A stretch of 45,426 nucleotides of DNA from DASXSB01 sp036506275 (GTDB lineage: Bacteria > Methylomirabilota > Methylomirabilia > Rokubacteriales > CSP1-6), in contig DASXSB010000025.1 in NCBI GenBank assembly GCA_036506275.1, forward strand, positions 1 through 45,426, in the 5' to 3' direction. Below the pieces are notes generated by a model. It was not told the origin of the DNA and made no database searches. It was given only the letters and a program-made list of their open reading frames with translations. How positions within the stretch are numbered: position 1 is the stretch's first letter; every line of letters begins with the position of its first letter. Shown piece after piece: positions 34,781 through 42,023 of the stretch. The position numbers and the translations under genes were made by a program.

Positions 34781-34846
34781 GGGGCCTCCGCACGGGTAGA
34801 CTGTCGCCGCTGGCGCGAGTACATCCTCAGGCGCCAGGCCCCGCAA

Positions 34847-34861
34847 CTGGACCTTCGTCGC
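34847..34861 (-). promoter_or_regulatory. Possible DosR-like box upstream of the porin
   Basis: The minus strand reads GCGACGAAGGTCCAG, 10 of 12 against GACCAAGGTCYC, in gene-forward orientation and 67 nt before the porin ATG. The following GTTG is shared with the nrfH box. It is the weakest of the listed sites. Confidence 0.35.
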
Positions 34862-34994
34862 GGCGAAGATCGCCGGGCTCGAGGGACCAGATGGCCCTTG
34901 CTGATTGCGGGTGCGATCGCGCTACCTGCGCCCTCAGACACTCTGCTGAAGGTCGTGGCGACTCGGCTTTGAGCCTGCGCTCCGAAGACGATGG

Positions 34995-35672
34995 TCAGGC
35001 AGCGGGCGCGGGGTCGATCTGAATCTTGTCCGCCTGCCGCACGAGCTCCGCCACCGAGCCCGCCTCGGTCTTCGTCATCACGTGACCGCGGTGGAATTTC
35101 ACCGTCTTTTCACTGATACCGAGCTCGAAGGCGATCTGCTTGTTGAGCAGGCCGCGCAACATGAGCCGGAGCACGTCCCGTTCTCGCGGCGTGAGCAGAT
35201 CGAACCGCGCCTGGATGGCGGCTTGCTCGGCGCGCTGCCTTCTCGTCGCGCGCGCGCGCTCGAGCGCGTCGTGGACGACGTCCAGCAACGCCTGATCGCT
35301 GAGGGGCTTTTGCAGGAAATCGACGGCCCCCGCCTTCAGGGCGCGGACGCTCGATCCCACGTCGGCGTATCCACTCATGAAGATCACCGGGATGTTCTGC
35401 CGCGAGCGCGCGAGGTTATCCTGGATTTCCAGTCCGCTCGCGCCGGGCAGTCGCAGATCGAGAAGGATGCAGGCGGGCCGATCGGGCACCGGACGCGCCA
35501 TGAACTGCTTGGACGACGCGAAGGATTCGACGTCGAGGCCATCGGAGCGCAGGAGCCGTTCGAGCGCGCGCCGGATGGAGTCGTCGTCGTCGATCACGAA
35601 GACGAGCGAGCGGCCGTCCGCTCCCTCGCTGCGTTCCGCCACTTCGGATTTTCGCGCTGATATCGTCGCCAC
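34995..35672 (-). CDS. FixJ-like response regulator, canonical receiver
   Basis: The 225-residue protein has a complete receiver: acidic residues Asp28-Asp31, phospho-acceptor Asp72 (LLDLRLPG), Ser100 and Lys122 (FLQKPL). A LuxR helix-turn-helix follows (LTPRERDVLRLM, NKQIAFELGISEKTVKFHRGHVM). This is the FixJ/NodW architecture. It should be activated by a PAS-type histidine kinase, which is not in the window. GTG 35672 is preferred, with GGAAGG about 6 nt upstream; a GTG two codons earlier is also possible. The recognition helix (KTVKFH) differs from the KTVKN helix of the tandem regulators, so its target site is likely different. A DosR-like box lies 78 nt upstream, suggesting a regulatory cascade. 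Confidence 0.93.
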   Translation of the reverse strand: MATISARKSEVAERSEGADGRSLVFVIDDDDSIRRALERLLRSDGLDVESFASSKQFMARPVPDRPACILLDLRLPGASGLEIQDNLARSRQNIPVIFMSGYADVGSSVRALKAGAVDFLQKPLSDQALLDVVHDALERARATRRQRAEQAAIQARFDLLTPRERDVLRLMLRGLLNKQIAFELGISEKTVKFHRGHVMTKTEAGSVAELVRQADKIQIDPAPAA

Positions 35673-35750
35673 GTTCACCTTCCCGCCAACCCTAGGGGTG
35701 AGCTCGGTCTTGAGGGCTGTAAAGCTGATGCATCCAGGGCCATTGGGCAA

Positions 35751-35767
35751 TAGACCTTTGGTCCTAC
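35751..35767 (-). promoter_or_regulatory. DosR-like box upstream of the FixJ-like regulator
   Basis: The minus strand reads GTAGGACCAAAGGTCTA. It is the consensus with one extra A, giving GAC-N5-GTC, and lies 78 nt before the start. The altered spacing could weaken binding. Confidence 0.45.
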
Positions 35768-35801
35768 GCCGGTCGCGGCCCACCGGCTGCTCACCGTGGC
35801 C

Positions 35802-36407
35802 CTACCAGAGGCCGGGGAGAAGACGGTAGCGCACCACGCTGAGGTAGCTCACCCATGCGTCGTCTCGCGCGAGCATCCGCTCCTCGGCATGAATGCGGTA
35901 GACGAGCGACGCCCATCCCGCGATCACGAGCAGCACGGTGCCGACATTCCATCCCTGGAGGTTGTAGCCGACGTCGGCGAGGACGTAGGAAAGGTACATC
36001 GGATGGCGGACGAGCCGGTAAGGCCCGGTCATCGTCAGATCGCGCCAGGCGGGGCGGATCCCGAACGACCGGCCGAGGCTGACGAGACTGGCGAGGCTCA
36101 AGCACGCCGACAGCGTGACGAGGACGAGGCCGGCGGCGGGCCACACAGGGTCGGCGGGTACCCACCTCACGTAGGCGATTTGCGCATACGGGTAGGCATA
36201 CGCCACGACGACGGCGACGCTGGAAGCCAGTGAGCGGTCCTGTGCCTTCGGCGAGCCCCGCGTGAGCGCGATCGCGAGGACCAGAAGGTGCTGCGAAACG
36301 TAGATCCAGTCGATGACGGTGAAGGTCGGTGTGAGCCAGGCGAGGAGGGCCAGCTCCGCGGAGGTGACGCCAAGCAGGACAAAGTCCCCGACTGTTCGTG
36401 CTGACAT
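35802..36407 (-). CDS. Isoprenylcysteine carboxyl methyltransferase/PEMT-like membrane protein
   Basis: The product of about 201 residues has five or six membrane segments and ends in the ICMT/PEMT signature: GPYRLVRHPMYLSYVLADVGY, then RIHAEERMLARDDAWVSYLSVVRYRLLPGLW. The RHPxY and EE pair bind S-adenosylmethionine in this family. Bacterial members modify lipids or small thiols; the substrate here is unknown. ATG 36407 is preferred; ATG 36425 would add six residues and come close to the upstream box. The gene is divergent from gltS, with two operator-like boxes in the 142-bp gap, the nearer one 43 nt from its start. Confidence 0.82.
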   Translation of the reverse strand: MSARTVGDFVLLGVTSAELALLAWLTPTFTVIDWIYVSQHLLVLAIALTRGSPKAQDRSLASSVAVVVAYAYPYAQIAYVRWVPADPVWPAAGLVLVTLSACLSLASLVSLGRSFGIRPAWRDLTMTGPYRLVRHPMYLSYVLADVGYNLQGWNVGTVLLVIAGWASLVYRIHAEERMLARDDAWVSYLSVVRYRLLPGLW

Positions 36408-36450
36408 CGGCTCATCGCATCTCATAGGCGCCGGCGCGCGCGCCTGCCAT

Positions 36451-36466
36451 GGGACGTTGGTCGTAT
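36451..36466 (-). promoter_or_regulatory. DosR-like box facing the methyltransferase gene
   Basis: The minus strand reads ATACGACCAACGTCCC, followed by ATGGC, an 11-12 of 12 core match in gene-forward orientation, 43 nt before the start at 36407. Together with 36481-36495 it forms a long inverted repeat (CATGGGAC-TTGGTC arms). Confidence 0.6.
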
Positions 36467-36480
36467 ACCGCGGACGGCAT

Positions 36481-36495
36481 CAGGACCAAGGTCCC
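36481..36495 (+). promoter_or_regulatory. DosR-like box facing gltS
   Basis: CAGGACCAAGGTCCC, followed by ATG, matches all 12 core positions and lies 54 nt before the gltS GTG. It is the mirror image of the box at 36451-36466, with centres about 30 nt apart, one per divergent gene. Confidence 0.65.
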
Positions 36496-36549
36496 ATGTC
36501 GGGGGCGAGGACCGCGCGCTAGGATCCCATCTTCGATGAGGAGGCGACC

Positions 36550-37755
36550 GTGCGAACGGTAGAGTTCGACCTCGTCTCCACCCTGCTCATCTCGATGGTG
36601 GTGCTGTTCCTGGGTCGACTTCTGGTGGGCAAGGTGGCCGTGCTCGAGCGATTGAATATCCCGGCCCCCGTCGTCGGCGGCGCCGTGATCGCGCTCGTGC
36701 TCGCCCTCGTCGACAGCCTCATCCACGTCAAGCTCGGTTTCAACCTGGGGTTGAAAGACACGCTCCTCCTCATGTTCTTCACGACGGTGGGCCTCGCCGC
36801 GGACGCCCGGATGCTCGTCAAGGGAGGTCCCCGCCTGCTCGTCTTCCTCGCCATCAGCGTCGTCCTCATCGTCATCCAGAACCTCATCGGCATCGGCACC
36901 ACGCGCCTCCTCGACCTCCATCCCATCGTGGGCCTCCTCGGCGGATCGATCACGCTCGTGGGCGGCCATGGAACCGGTGCGGCCTACGCGGGACGGCTGG
37001 GGGAGACCATGAACATCCAGGGGATCATGGAGCTCACGATGGCCTGCGCCACCGCGGGGCTCGTCATCGGGGCCGTTCTGGGCGGTCCCGTGGCCGAATA
37101 CCTCCTGAAGCGTCACAAGCTCGCCGCGTCGGCTCCCGCCGAAATCGCGCTCGCGAGTCGCAACGAGCCCGAGGACGAAGCCGTCACTTCGGGGTCCTTG
37201 ATCAATACCCTGTTCCTCATTCTCCTGTGCTTGACGGCCGGCAAGATGCTCGTGGGGGTGCTGGCGGAGACGGGCTTCATCCTGCCCGACTTCGTGTTCT
37301 GCCTCTTCCTCGGCGTGTTGATCCGCAACGCCGGGACCGTCACCCGTGTCTTCCGGGTGAGCGACACGACCGTGGACGTGGTCGGCAGCGTCGCGCTCTC
37401 GCTCTTCCTGGTCATGGCCCTCATGACGATGCGCTTGCTCGACCTGGTGAACCTGGCCGGCCCGCTGCTCGTGATCCTGGCCGCGCAGACGGTCGCCATC
37501 GCTCTCTACGCCGTCGTGGTGACATTCCGGGTCATGGGCCGGAATTACGACGCCGCCATCATGGCCGCCGGCCAGATCGGATTCGGGATGTCGTCGACCG
37601 CGTGCGCCCTCGCCATCATGAAGTCCGTGACGGAACGCCACGGTCCGTCGCCGCTTGCCTTTCTCATCGTCCCCATGGTGGGCGCGTTCTTCATCGACAT
37701 CATGAATGCGCTCATCATCCAGGCCTATCTGGCCCTGCCGCTCTTCGGATTCTGA
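36550..37755 (+). CDS. gltS: Sodium/glutamate symporter
   Basis: The 401-residue integral membrane protein is of the GltS (ESS) family. It has about ten membrane helices in two inverted halves, with the re-entrant-loop stretches GGSITLVGGHGTGAAYAGRLG in the first half and AGQIGFGMSSTACALAIMKSV in the second. It imports glutamate with Na+. The GTG at 36550 has GAGGAGGCGACC in front of it. It is followed after 3 nt by the TAXI binding protein and then a PerM-like protein. Glutamate uptake could feed a decarboxylation or osmotic response, which is inference. A perfect DosR-like box lies 54 nt upstream. Confidence 0.95.
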   Translation: MRTVEFDLVSTLLISMVVLFLGRLLVGKVAVLERLNIPAPVVGGAVIALVLALVDSLIHVKLGFNLGLKDTLLLMFFTTVGLAADARMLVKGGPRLLVFLAISVVLIVIQNLIGIGTTRLLDLHPIVGLLGGSITLVGGHGTGAAYAGRLGETMNIQGIMELTMACATAGLVIGAVLGGPVAEYLLKRHKLAASAPAEIALASRNEPEDEAVTSGSLINTLFLILLCLTAGKMLVGVLAETGFILPDFVFCLFLGVLIRNAGTVTRVFRVSDTTVDVVGSVALSLFLVMALMTMRLLDLVNLAGPLLVILAAQTVAIALYAVVVTFRVMGRNYDAAIMAAGQIGFGMSSTACALAIMKSVTERHGPSPLAFLIVPMVGAFFIDIMNALIIQAYLALPLFGF

Positions 37756-37758
37756 GCC

Positions 37759-39273
37759 ATGTGGCGAACGTCGACCTACGCCGTCGTCTCCACCGTCTTC
37801 GTCATGGCGATCGTTGGCTGCTCGCGCGGGCCCGACGCCGGCTCTCTGCGTGCGGAGGTCCAGGGCAAGCTCGATCAGCGGTTCAAGCCGGGCTTGTTCG
37901 CCCTCGTGGGGCTCAAGCGCCAGGGCAGCGCGCCGTTGCCCGGGGCGGAGACGGGGGCGAAGCGCCTCGCGGTCTACTTCAACGCCACGCTCAAGCTCAC
38001 CCAGGGCTACGACTTCGGCAACTGGGAGGGACTGAGCGCGGGCACCCTCGCGCAGGTGCTCGGCGCTACGGAGAAGGGCATCATCGGTGTGAAGCCCGCC
38101 GAGAGCCGCCCCGGCGACGTCATCAAGGTTTACGGAAGCTCCACCTACGAGTGGGTGAGCGATCGATGGCAAGGCGTCGAGGCCGCAACCGTCGGCGTCG
38201 CGAAGACGGCCGCCCCCGGGAACGCGGCTCCACCGTCGCGGTCCAGGCAGCTCATCGACAAGCTCGCGGCCCTCGTCGACATCCCGCCTCCCGGACCGGG
38301 ATCCGAGGCCGAAGAGGTGGTATCGGACGAGCTCGACCGCGCCCTGCGCGCGATCACCGCTCGGCTCGCGCGTCGCAAGCAGGTCTACGTGTTCGCCAGC
38401 GGCCCGGAGGCGGGCGAGTACCATCCGATCGTTGAATCGGTCGTTGCCCGCGTAAGAAGGCTCGACAAGAAGATCAAGGTGCGAAATTTGACAACCGAGG
38501 GCAGCGTGCAGAACGCGCGGCTCATCCTCGCCAACGAGGTCGACTACGCGCTGATCCAGTCGAACGTGGCGGCGATGGCGGTCGCCGGCGAGGGGCCGTT
38601 CGCTGCGGGAGGTCCTGTCATCTCGCTCCGGGCGCTGGGCAGCCTGTTCCCGGAGCCCGTCCACATCGTCGTCTCGGCAGAGTCGGGGATCCGGGGCGTG
38701 GCCGACCTCAAGGGCAAGCGCGTGGCGATCGGAGCGCGAGATTCCGGCACGCGGGCCGATGCGCTCGCCGTCCTCTCGGGGCACGGGCTCGACGCGAAGG
38801 ATCTCGTGGTCAGTGATGAAGGTCTGGAGGCGGCCGCCGCCGGGCTCCGAGCCGGTCGGCTCGACGCGTTCTTCGCGACCGTCGGTGCCCCTACCGCGGA
38901 GCTCCAGCGGCTCGCCACGCGTCATCCGATCCGGGTGCTGTCCCTGGACGCCAACGCGATCGGACGCCTCGTCACCCAGCATCCGGGCCTCGTCCGTCTT
39001 CTGCTTCCCGCGAATACGTACCCCGGCCAGAAGGAGGACGTGACGACCGTCGCCGCCACGGCCCTGCTCGTGACTCACGCCGATGTTCCGGAGCGCGAGG
39101 CCGAGCTCGTGCTCAGACTGGTCTTCGAGAATCCCGACTACGTCTCCGCCGGGAGCGCTCAAGGCGCGAAGATCGCGAAACGGAGCGGATTGCGCGGTAT
39201 CACGATCCCCGTGCATCCCGCCGCCAGTCGATACTTCGGCTCCGCCATGCTAGGAGGTCACCCGTGGCGATAG
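37759..39273 (+). CDS. TAXI-family substrate-binding lipoprotein with N-terminal extra domain
   Basis: The 504-residue protein has a lipoprotein signal (Cys21 in FVMAIVGCSRG). The C-terminal part, from about residue 207, is a TAXI (TRAP-associated extracytoplasmic immunogenic) solute-binding domain: VYVFASGPEAGEYHPI, NARLILANEVDYALIQSNVA, GVADLKGKRVAIGARDSGTRADALAVL and GLRAGRLDAFFATVGAPTAELQRL. Residues about 25-190 form an additional domain of unknown family (KRLAVYFNATLKLTQGYDFGNWEGL). No TRAP membrane subunit is nearby. It may instead serve the adjacent gltS or act as a sensor. ATG 37759 is 3 nt after gltS, and its 3' end overlaps the next gene by 10 bp. Confidence 0.88.
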   Translation: MWRTSTYAVVSTVFVMAIVGCSRGPDAGSLRAEVQGKLDQRFKPGLFALVGLKRQGSAPLPGAETGAKRLAVYFNATLKLTQGYDFGNWEGLSAGTLAQVLGATEKGIIGVKPAESRPGDVIKVYGSSTYEWVSDRWQGVEAATVGVAKTAAPGNAAPPSRSRQLIDKLAALVDIPPPGPGSEAEEVVSDELDRALRAITARLARRKQVYVFASGPEAGEYHPIVESVVARVRRLDKKIKVRNLTTEGSVQNARLILANEVDYALIQSNVAAMAVAGEGPFAAGGPVISLRALGSLFPEPVHIVVSAESGIRGVADLKGKRVAIGARDSGTRADALAVLSGHGLDAKDLVVSDEGLEAAAAGLRAGRLDAFFATVGAPTAELQRLATRHPIRVLSLDANAIGRLVTQHPGLVRLLLPANTYPGQKEDVTTVAATALLVTHADVPEREAELVLRLVFENPDYVSAGSAQGAKIAKRSGLRGITIPVHPAASRYFGSAMLGGHPWR

Positions 39274-40394
39274 GACTGCGGCCGGTGAGTACGTCGTCGG
39301 TGCCCGACCACGAATTCGAACGGCGGCTCTCGGCCCGCCTGCTCGACGTCTTGATCCGGGCGGGGTTGATCGGTGTCTTGGCGATTCTTTGCTACCGCAT
39401 CTTCGCGCCGTTCCTGACGCTGATGGTGTGGGCGCTCATCCTGGCCGTCACGATGTATCCCCTGCACCAGTCGCTCGCACGCAGGATCGGCGGAAAGCAA
39501 GGCCTCGCCGCGACGATCGTGGTGGTCATCGGTGGCGTCCTGATCATCGTGCCGACTGCGTTGCTGATGAACTCGTTCGGAACGTCCATTCATGGTCTTG
39601 TCAGTGCGGTACAACAGAACACCCTCGAGGTACCGGCGCCGCGCGAGAGTGTCAAAGACTGGCCGTTCATCGGCAAAAAGATCTACGGCACCTGGTCGCA
39701 AGCGCATACCGACTTGCCCGGGCTCGTCCAGAGCATGCAGCCGAAGATCGGCGAGCTCGCCCGGAAGGCGCTGGCGATCGTCGCCGGCATCGGGGTCGGG
39801 GCTCTGCAGTTTCTCGCGTCGTTCATCATCGCCGGCATCGTGATGGCGTACGGCGAGGCGGGCGCGCGCGGCAGTCGTGCGATTTTCGAGCGGATCATCG
39901 GCAGCGAGCGAGGCGAACGATTTCTCTCACTGTCCGCGGCCACCATCCGTGCGGTGGCGGTGGGGGTGATCGGCATCGCGTTCATCCAGGCCATGCTCGT
40001 CGGCCTCGCGCTGCTGGTCGCCCACGTCCCGTGGGCCGGTGTGCTGGCAGCCATCACGCTCGTGCTGAGCGTGGCCCAGGTGCCGGCATTGATCGTCATC
40101 GCTCCCGCGATCGTTTACATCTGGACGAGCGGGAACTACGGCCACGGCGCCGCCATCGCGTATACGGTTCTCTTGTTGCTGTCCGGGATGGTCGACAATG
40201 TCTTGAAGCCGTTGATGCTCGGTCGCGGAGTGGAGGCGCCGATGCCGGTGATCCTGCTCGGAGCCTTGGGCGGTCTCGCGACGGCCGGGATCCTCGGAAT
40301 GTTCGTGGGCGCCACGCTGCTGGCCCTCGGCTATCAGATCTTCATGCACTGGGTGGCCACGAATCCCGATTCGAAGGTGGACGCGGCGCCCTGA
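39264..40394 (+). CDS. AI-2E/PerM-family membrane protein
   Basis: The 376-residue protein has the AI-2E transporter (PerM/UPF0118) pattern: an N-terminal pair of helices (LIRAGLIGVLAILCYRIFAPFLTLMVWALILAVTMYPL), a soluble middle region (about 110-165) and C-terminal helices with GIAFIQAMLVGLALLVAHVPWAGVLAAITLVLSVAQVPALIVIAPA and LSGMVDNVLKPLMLGRGVEAP. Family members are proposed exporters or Na+/H+ antiporters; the substrate is uncertain. The GTG at 39264 has a near-perfect AGGAGGT site about 7 nt upstream, inside the end of the TAXI gene. It is the third gene of the gltS operon. Confidence 0.9.
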   Translation: MAIGLRPVSTSSVPDHEFERRLSARLLDVLIRAGLIGVLAILCYRIFAPFLTLMVWALILAVTMYPLHQSLARRIGGKQGLAATIVVVIGGVLIIVPTALLMNSFGTSIHGLVSAVQQNTLEVPAPRESVKDWPFIGKKIYGTWSQAHTDLPGLVQSMQPKIGELARKALAIVAGIGVGALQFLASFIIAGIVMAYGEAGARGSRAIFERIIGSERGERFLSLSAATIRAVAVGVIGIAFIQAMLVGLALLVAHVPWAGVLAAITLVLSVAQVPALIVIAPAIVYIWTSGNYGHGAAIAYTVLLLLSGMVDNVLKPLMLGRGVEAPMPVILLGALGGLATAGILGMFVGATLLALGYQIFMHWVATNPDSKVDAAP

Positions 40395-40417
40395 GACGCT
40401 CGGCCGCCGACACTGCG

Positions 40418-41134
40418 CTACGGGTAGTTCGCGTCCTCACGGCGGGCGGTCCCGCCGGCGCCGGGAGTCTGCAGTCGGGCGCCGACGAGGCGCGCGATCA
40501 TCACGGCGACGTAGAGCTGCCCGCCGACCGCCTCCAGCACGGCGAGGCCACGCGCCACCTCCGTCTTCGGCACCACGTCCCCGTACCCGAGCGTGGCCAG
40601 CGTGACGAAGCTGTAGTAGATCGCCGTGGACAGCGACAATCGGGCCGGTGTGCCAGCGGCGCCGGCTTCCCCGAACGAACCCGGCCACGCGATGGCGACG
40701 GCCCAGTCCAGCACGCCGAAGAAGAGGCCGGCGAGCACGTACGCGCTCAGCGCCGCGTAGATCTGCTCGGCACGGACGATCGTCGCCGACAGCGCAAAGC
40801 GGATCGCACCGCCCACCGCCACCACGGCGAGGCCGGCGGCGGCCGCGAGGGCGCCCGTCGCGATTCCGTGGCCCACCGTAGATGCGGGGGCGGCGCGCAG
40901 CGCCACCACGGTGGCGGCGAGGAGAAGGAGCAGGGTCCGCGAGTGCTTTCCGGGGACACCGAGGAGCGCGACGAGCAGGTTGAATACGAGGAAGACCTGG
41001 AGCAGGTCACCGCTGAAGTGGAGGGCCGCGAGCAGCGGGGCCGCCCCGAGCGTGAGAAGGAGCGTGTAGAAGAGGAGCGCGTAACGATGGGAGGCGTAGA
41101 CGGTCGCCAGCCGCGGTCGCGCCCTGGCCCGCAT
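40418..41134 (-). CDS. Potassium-channel-like membrane protein
   Basis: The 238-residue protein has four or five N-terminal hydrophobic segments, then a two-helix pore module (Ion_trans_2). A helix (YAALSAYVLAGLFFGVLDWAVAIAW), a pore loop with selectivity filter TLGYGD (181-186 in FVTLATLGYGDVVPKT), and a final helix (LAVLEAVGGQLYVAVMIARLVG) follow. The filter is that of K+ channels. No ligand-binding RCK domain is attached; the C-terminal tail is short. The ATG at 41134 lies 66 nt from a DosR-like box. K+ flux could help adjust membrane potential under energy stress, which is inference. Confidence 0.9.
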   Translation of the reverse strand: MRARARPRLATVYASHRYALLFYTLLLTLGAAPLLAALHFSGDLLQVFLVFNLLVALLGVPGKHSRTLLLLLAATVVALRAAPASTVGHGIATGALAAAAGLAVVAVGGAIRFALSATIVRAEQIYAALSAYVLAGLFFGVLDWAVAIAWPGSFGEAGAAGTPARLSLSTAIYYSFVTLATLGYGDVVPKTEVARGLAVLEAVGGQLYVAVMIARLVGARLQTPGAGGTARREDANYP

Positions 41135-41200
41135 TCACGATCTCACGGCGTGACGACCGGCATCCCGAGCACCGTGCACGCGCTCTGCGCCCGTCGCTAC

Positions 41201-41216
41201 GGGACTTAGGTCCTGG
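41201..41216 (-). promoter_or_regulatory. DosR-like box upstream of the K+ channel
   Basis: The plus strand reads GGGACTTAGGTCCTGG; the minus strand reads CCAGGACCTAAGTCCC in gene-forward orientation, 66 nt before the ATG. Its GGGACTTAGGTCC is the closest in the window to the mycobacterial DosR box GGGACTWWAGTCCC. Confidence 0.6.
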
Positions 41217-41262
41217 GCCGACCTCGACGCGCGCTACGCCCGCCCGGCAAGCATCGGGCGGT

Positions 41263-41964
41263 CTATTCGTCGAGCAATGCGATGACCCGCGCGGGGGCGG
41301 ACTCCGTCGTCCACTTCACCGGCAGCATGATGACCTTCACGCGGGACGGGATCTCGTGGAGGTTGGTGAGGTTCTCGATCTGGAAGACGACCCGGGGAAG
41401 GATGATCCGGTGCACGGGCATGGCGCTCGTGAGGATCTCCTCCGCCTTCTCGTAGGCGCCTCCCTTTTCTTCCTGCGCGAAGTCGAAGCCGAGCACCTTC
41501 GGCTGTTTGGTCACGAGCCATTCCGCAGCCGCCTTCGTGAGACAGGGTGACTCGTCCCACCACTTGGGGTCCGTCGTGACGTGGCCCTTCGGCCAGTCGG
41601 TGCGGAGGAACAGGATGCCGCCGGGCTCGATCCGGATCCCCTGCGCCTCCAGCGCGCGCTCCGCCCGCTCGAGGTCGACGGGCGTGATGCGCGCATTCGC
41701 CGTCCCTTTGAACGTCAGGTCCATCACCACCGCCTCTCCGATCATGTTCTCGGGGGCGAGCTTCTCGATCCCGGGCCGATCGCGGAAGAAGTGGTGCGGC
41801 GTATCGATGTGGGTGCCGGCGTGCACGGTCATCTCCACCATGTTGGAGACGAAGCCCTTCTCCTCCCACCTGACGATGGGCTTGAGCTTGAAGTAGTATT
41901 CGTCCTTCGCGAACGGCGCGGAGTCGCACTCCTCGACGGTCATGCTCAGATCCACGATGCGCAT
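41263..41964 (-). CDS. Cyclase-family metal-dependent hydrolase (kynurenine-formamidase-like)
   Basis: The 233-residue protein carries the cyclase family metal motif HAGTHIDTPHH (His48, His52, Asp54, His58), part of the H-x-G-T-H-x-D-x-P-x-H signature. It also has the second half feature FLRTDWPKG. These enzymes hydrolyse amides or lactones, kynurenine formamidase being the best known. The true substrate is unclear. The ATG at 41964 has AGGGAGAA about 7 nt upstream. It is transcribed in the same direction as, and 59 nt after, the dipeptidase gene, possibly as one unit for amino-acid-derived compounds. Confidence 0.9.
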   Translation of the reverse strand: MRIVDLSMTVEECDSAPFAKDEYYFKLKPIVRWEEKGFVSNMVEMTVHAGTHIDTPHHFFRDRPGIEKLAPENMIGEAVVMDLTFKGTANARITPVDLERAERALEAQGIRIEPGGILFLRTDWPKGHVTTDPKWWDESPCLTKAAAEWLVTKQPKVLGFDFAQEEKGGAYEKAEEILTSAMPVHRIILPRVVFQIENLTNLHEIPSRVKVIMLPVKWTTESAPARVIALLDE

Positions 41965-42023
41965 GCTTCGTTCTCCCTGTTCGCGCGTCGCTCCGCGGTC
42001 CGTCGCGAGGCGCGATATCGACT

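Noticed and set aside
34883..34897. GGGACCAGATGGCCC as another operator upstream of the porin
   Set aside because: The spacing and the right half differ from the consensus; it is a G+C-rich imperfect palindrome of a kind expected by chance.
36412..39216. Minus-strand open frame of more than 900 codons
   Set aside because: It is the mirror of gltS and the TAXI gene, with no recognisable domain.
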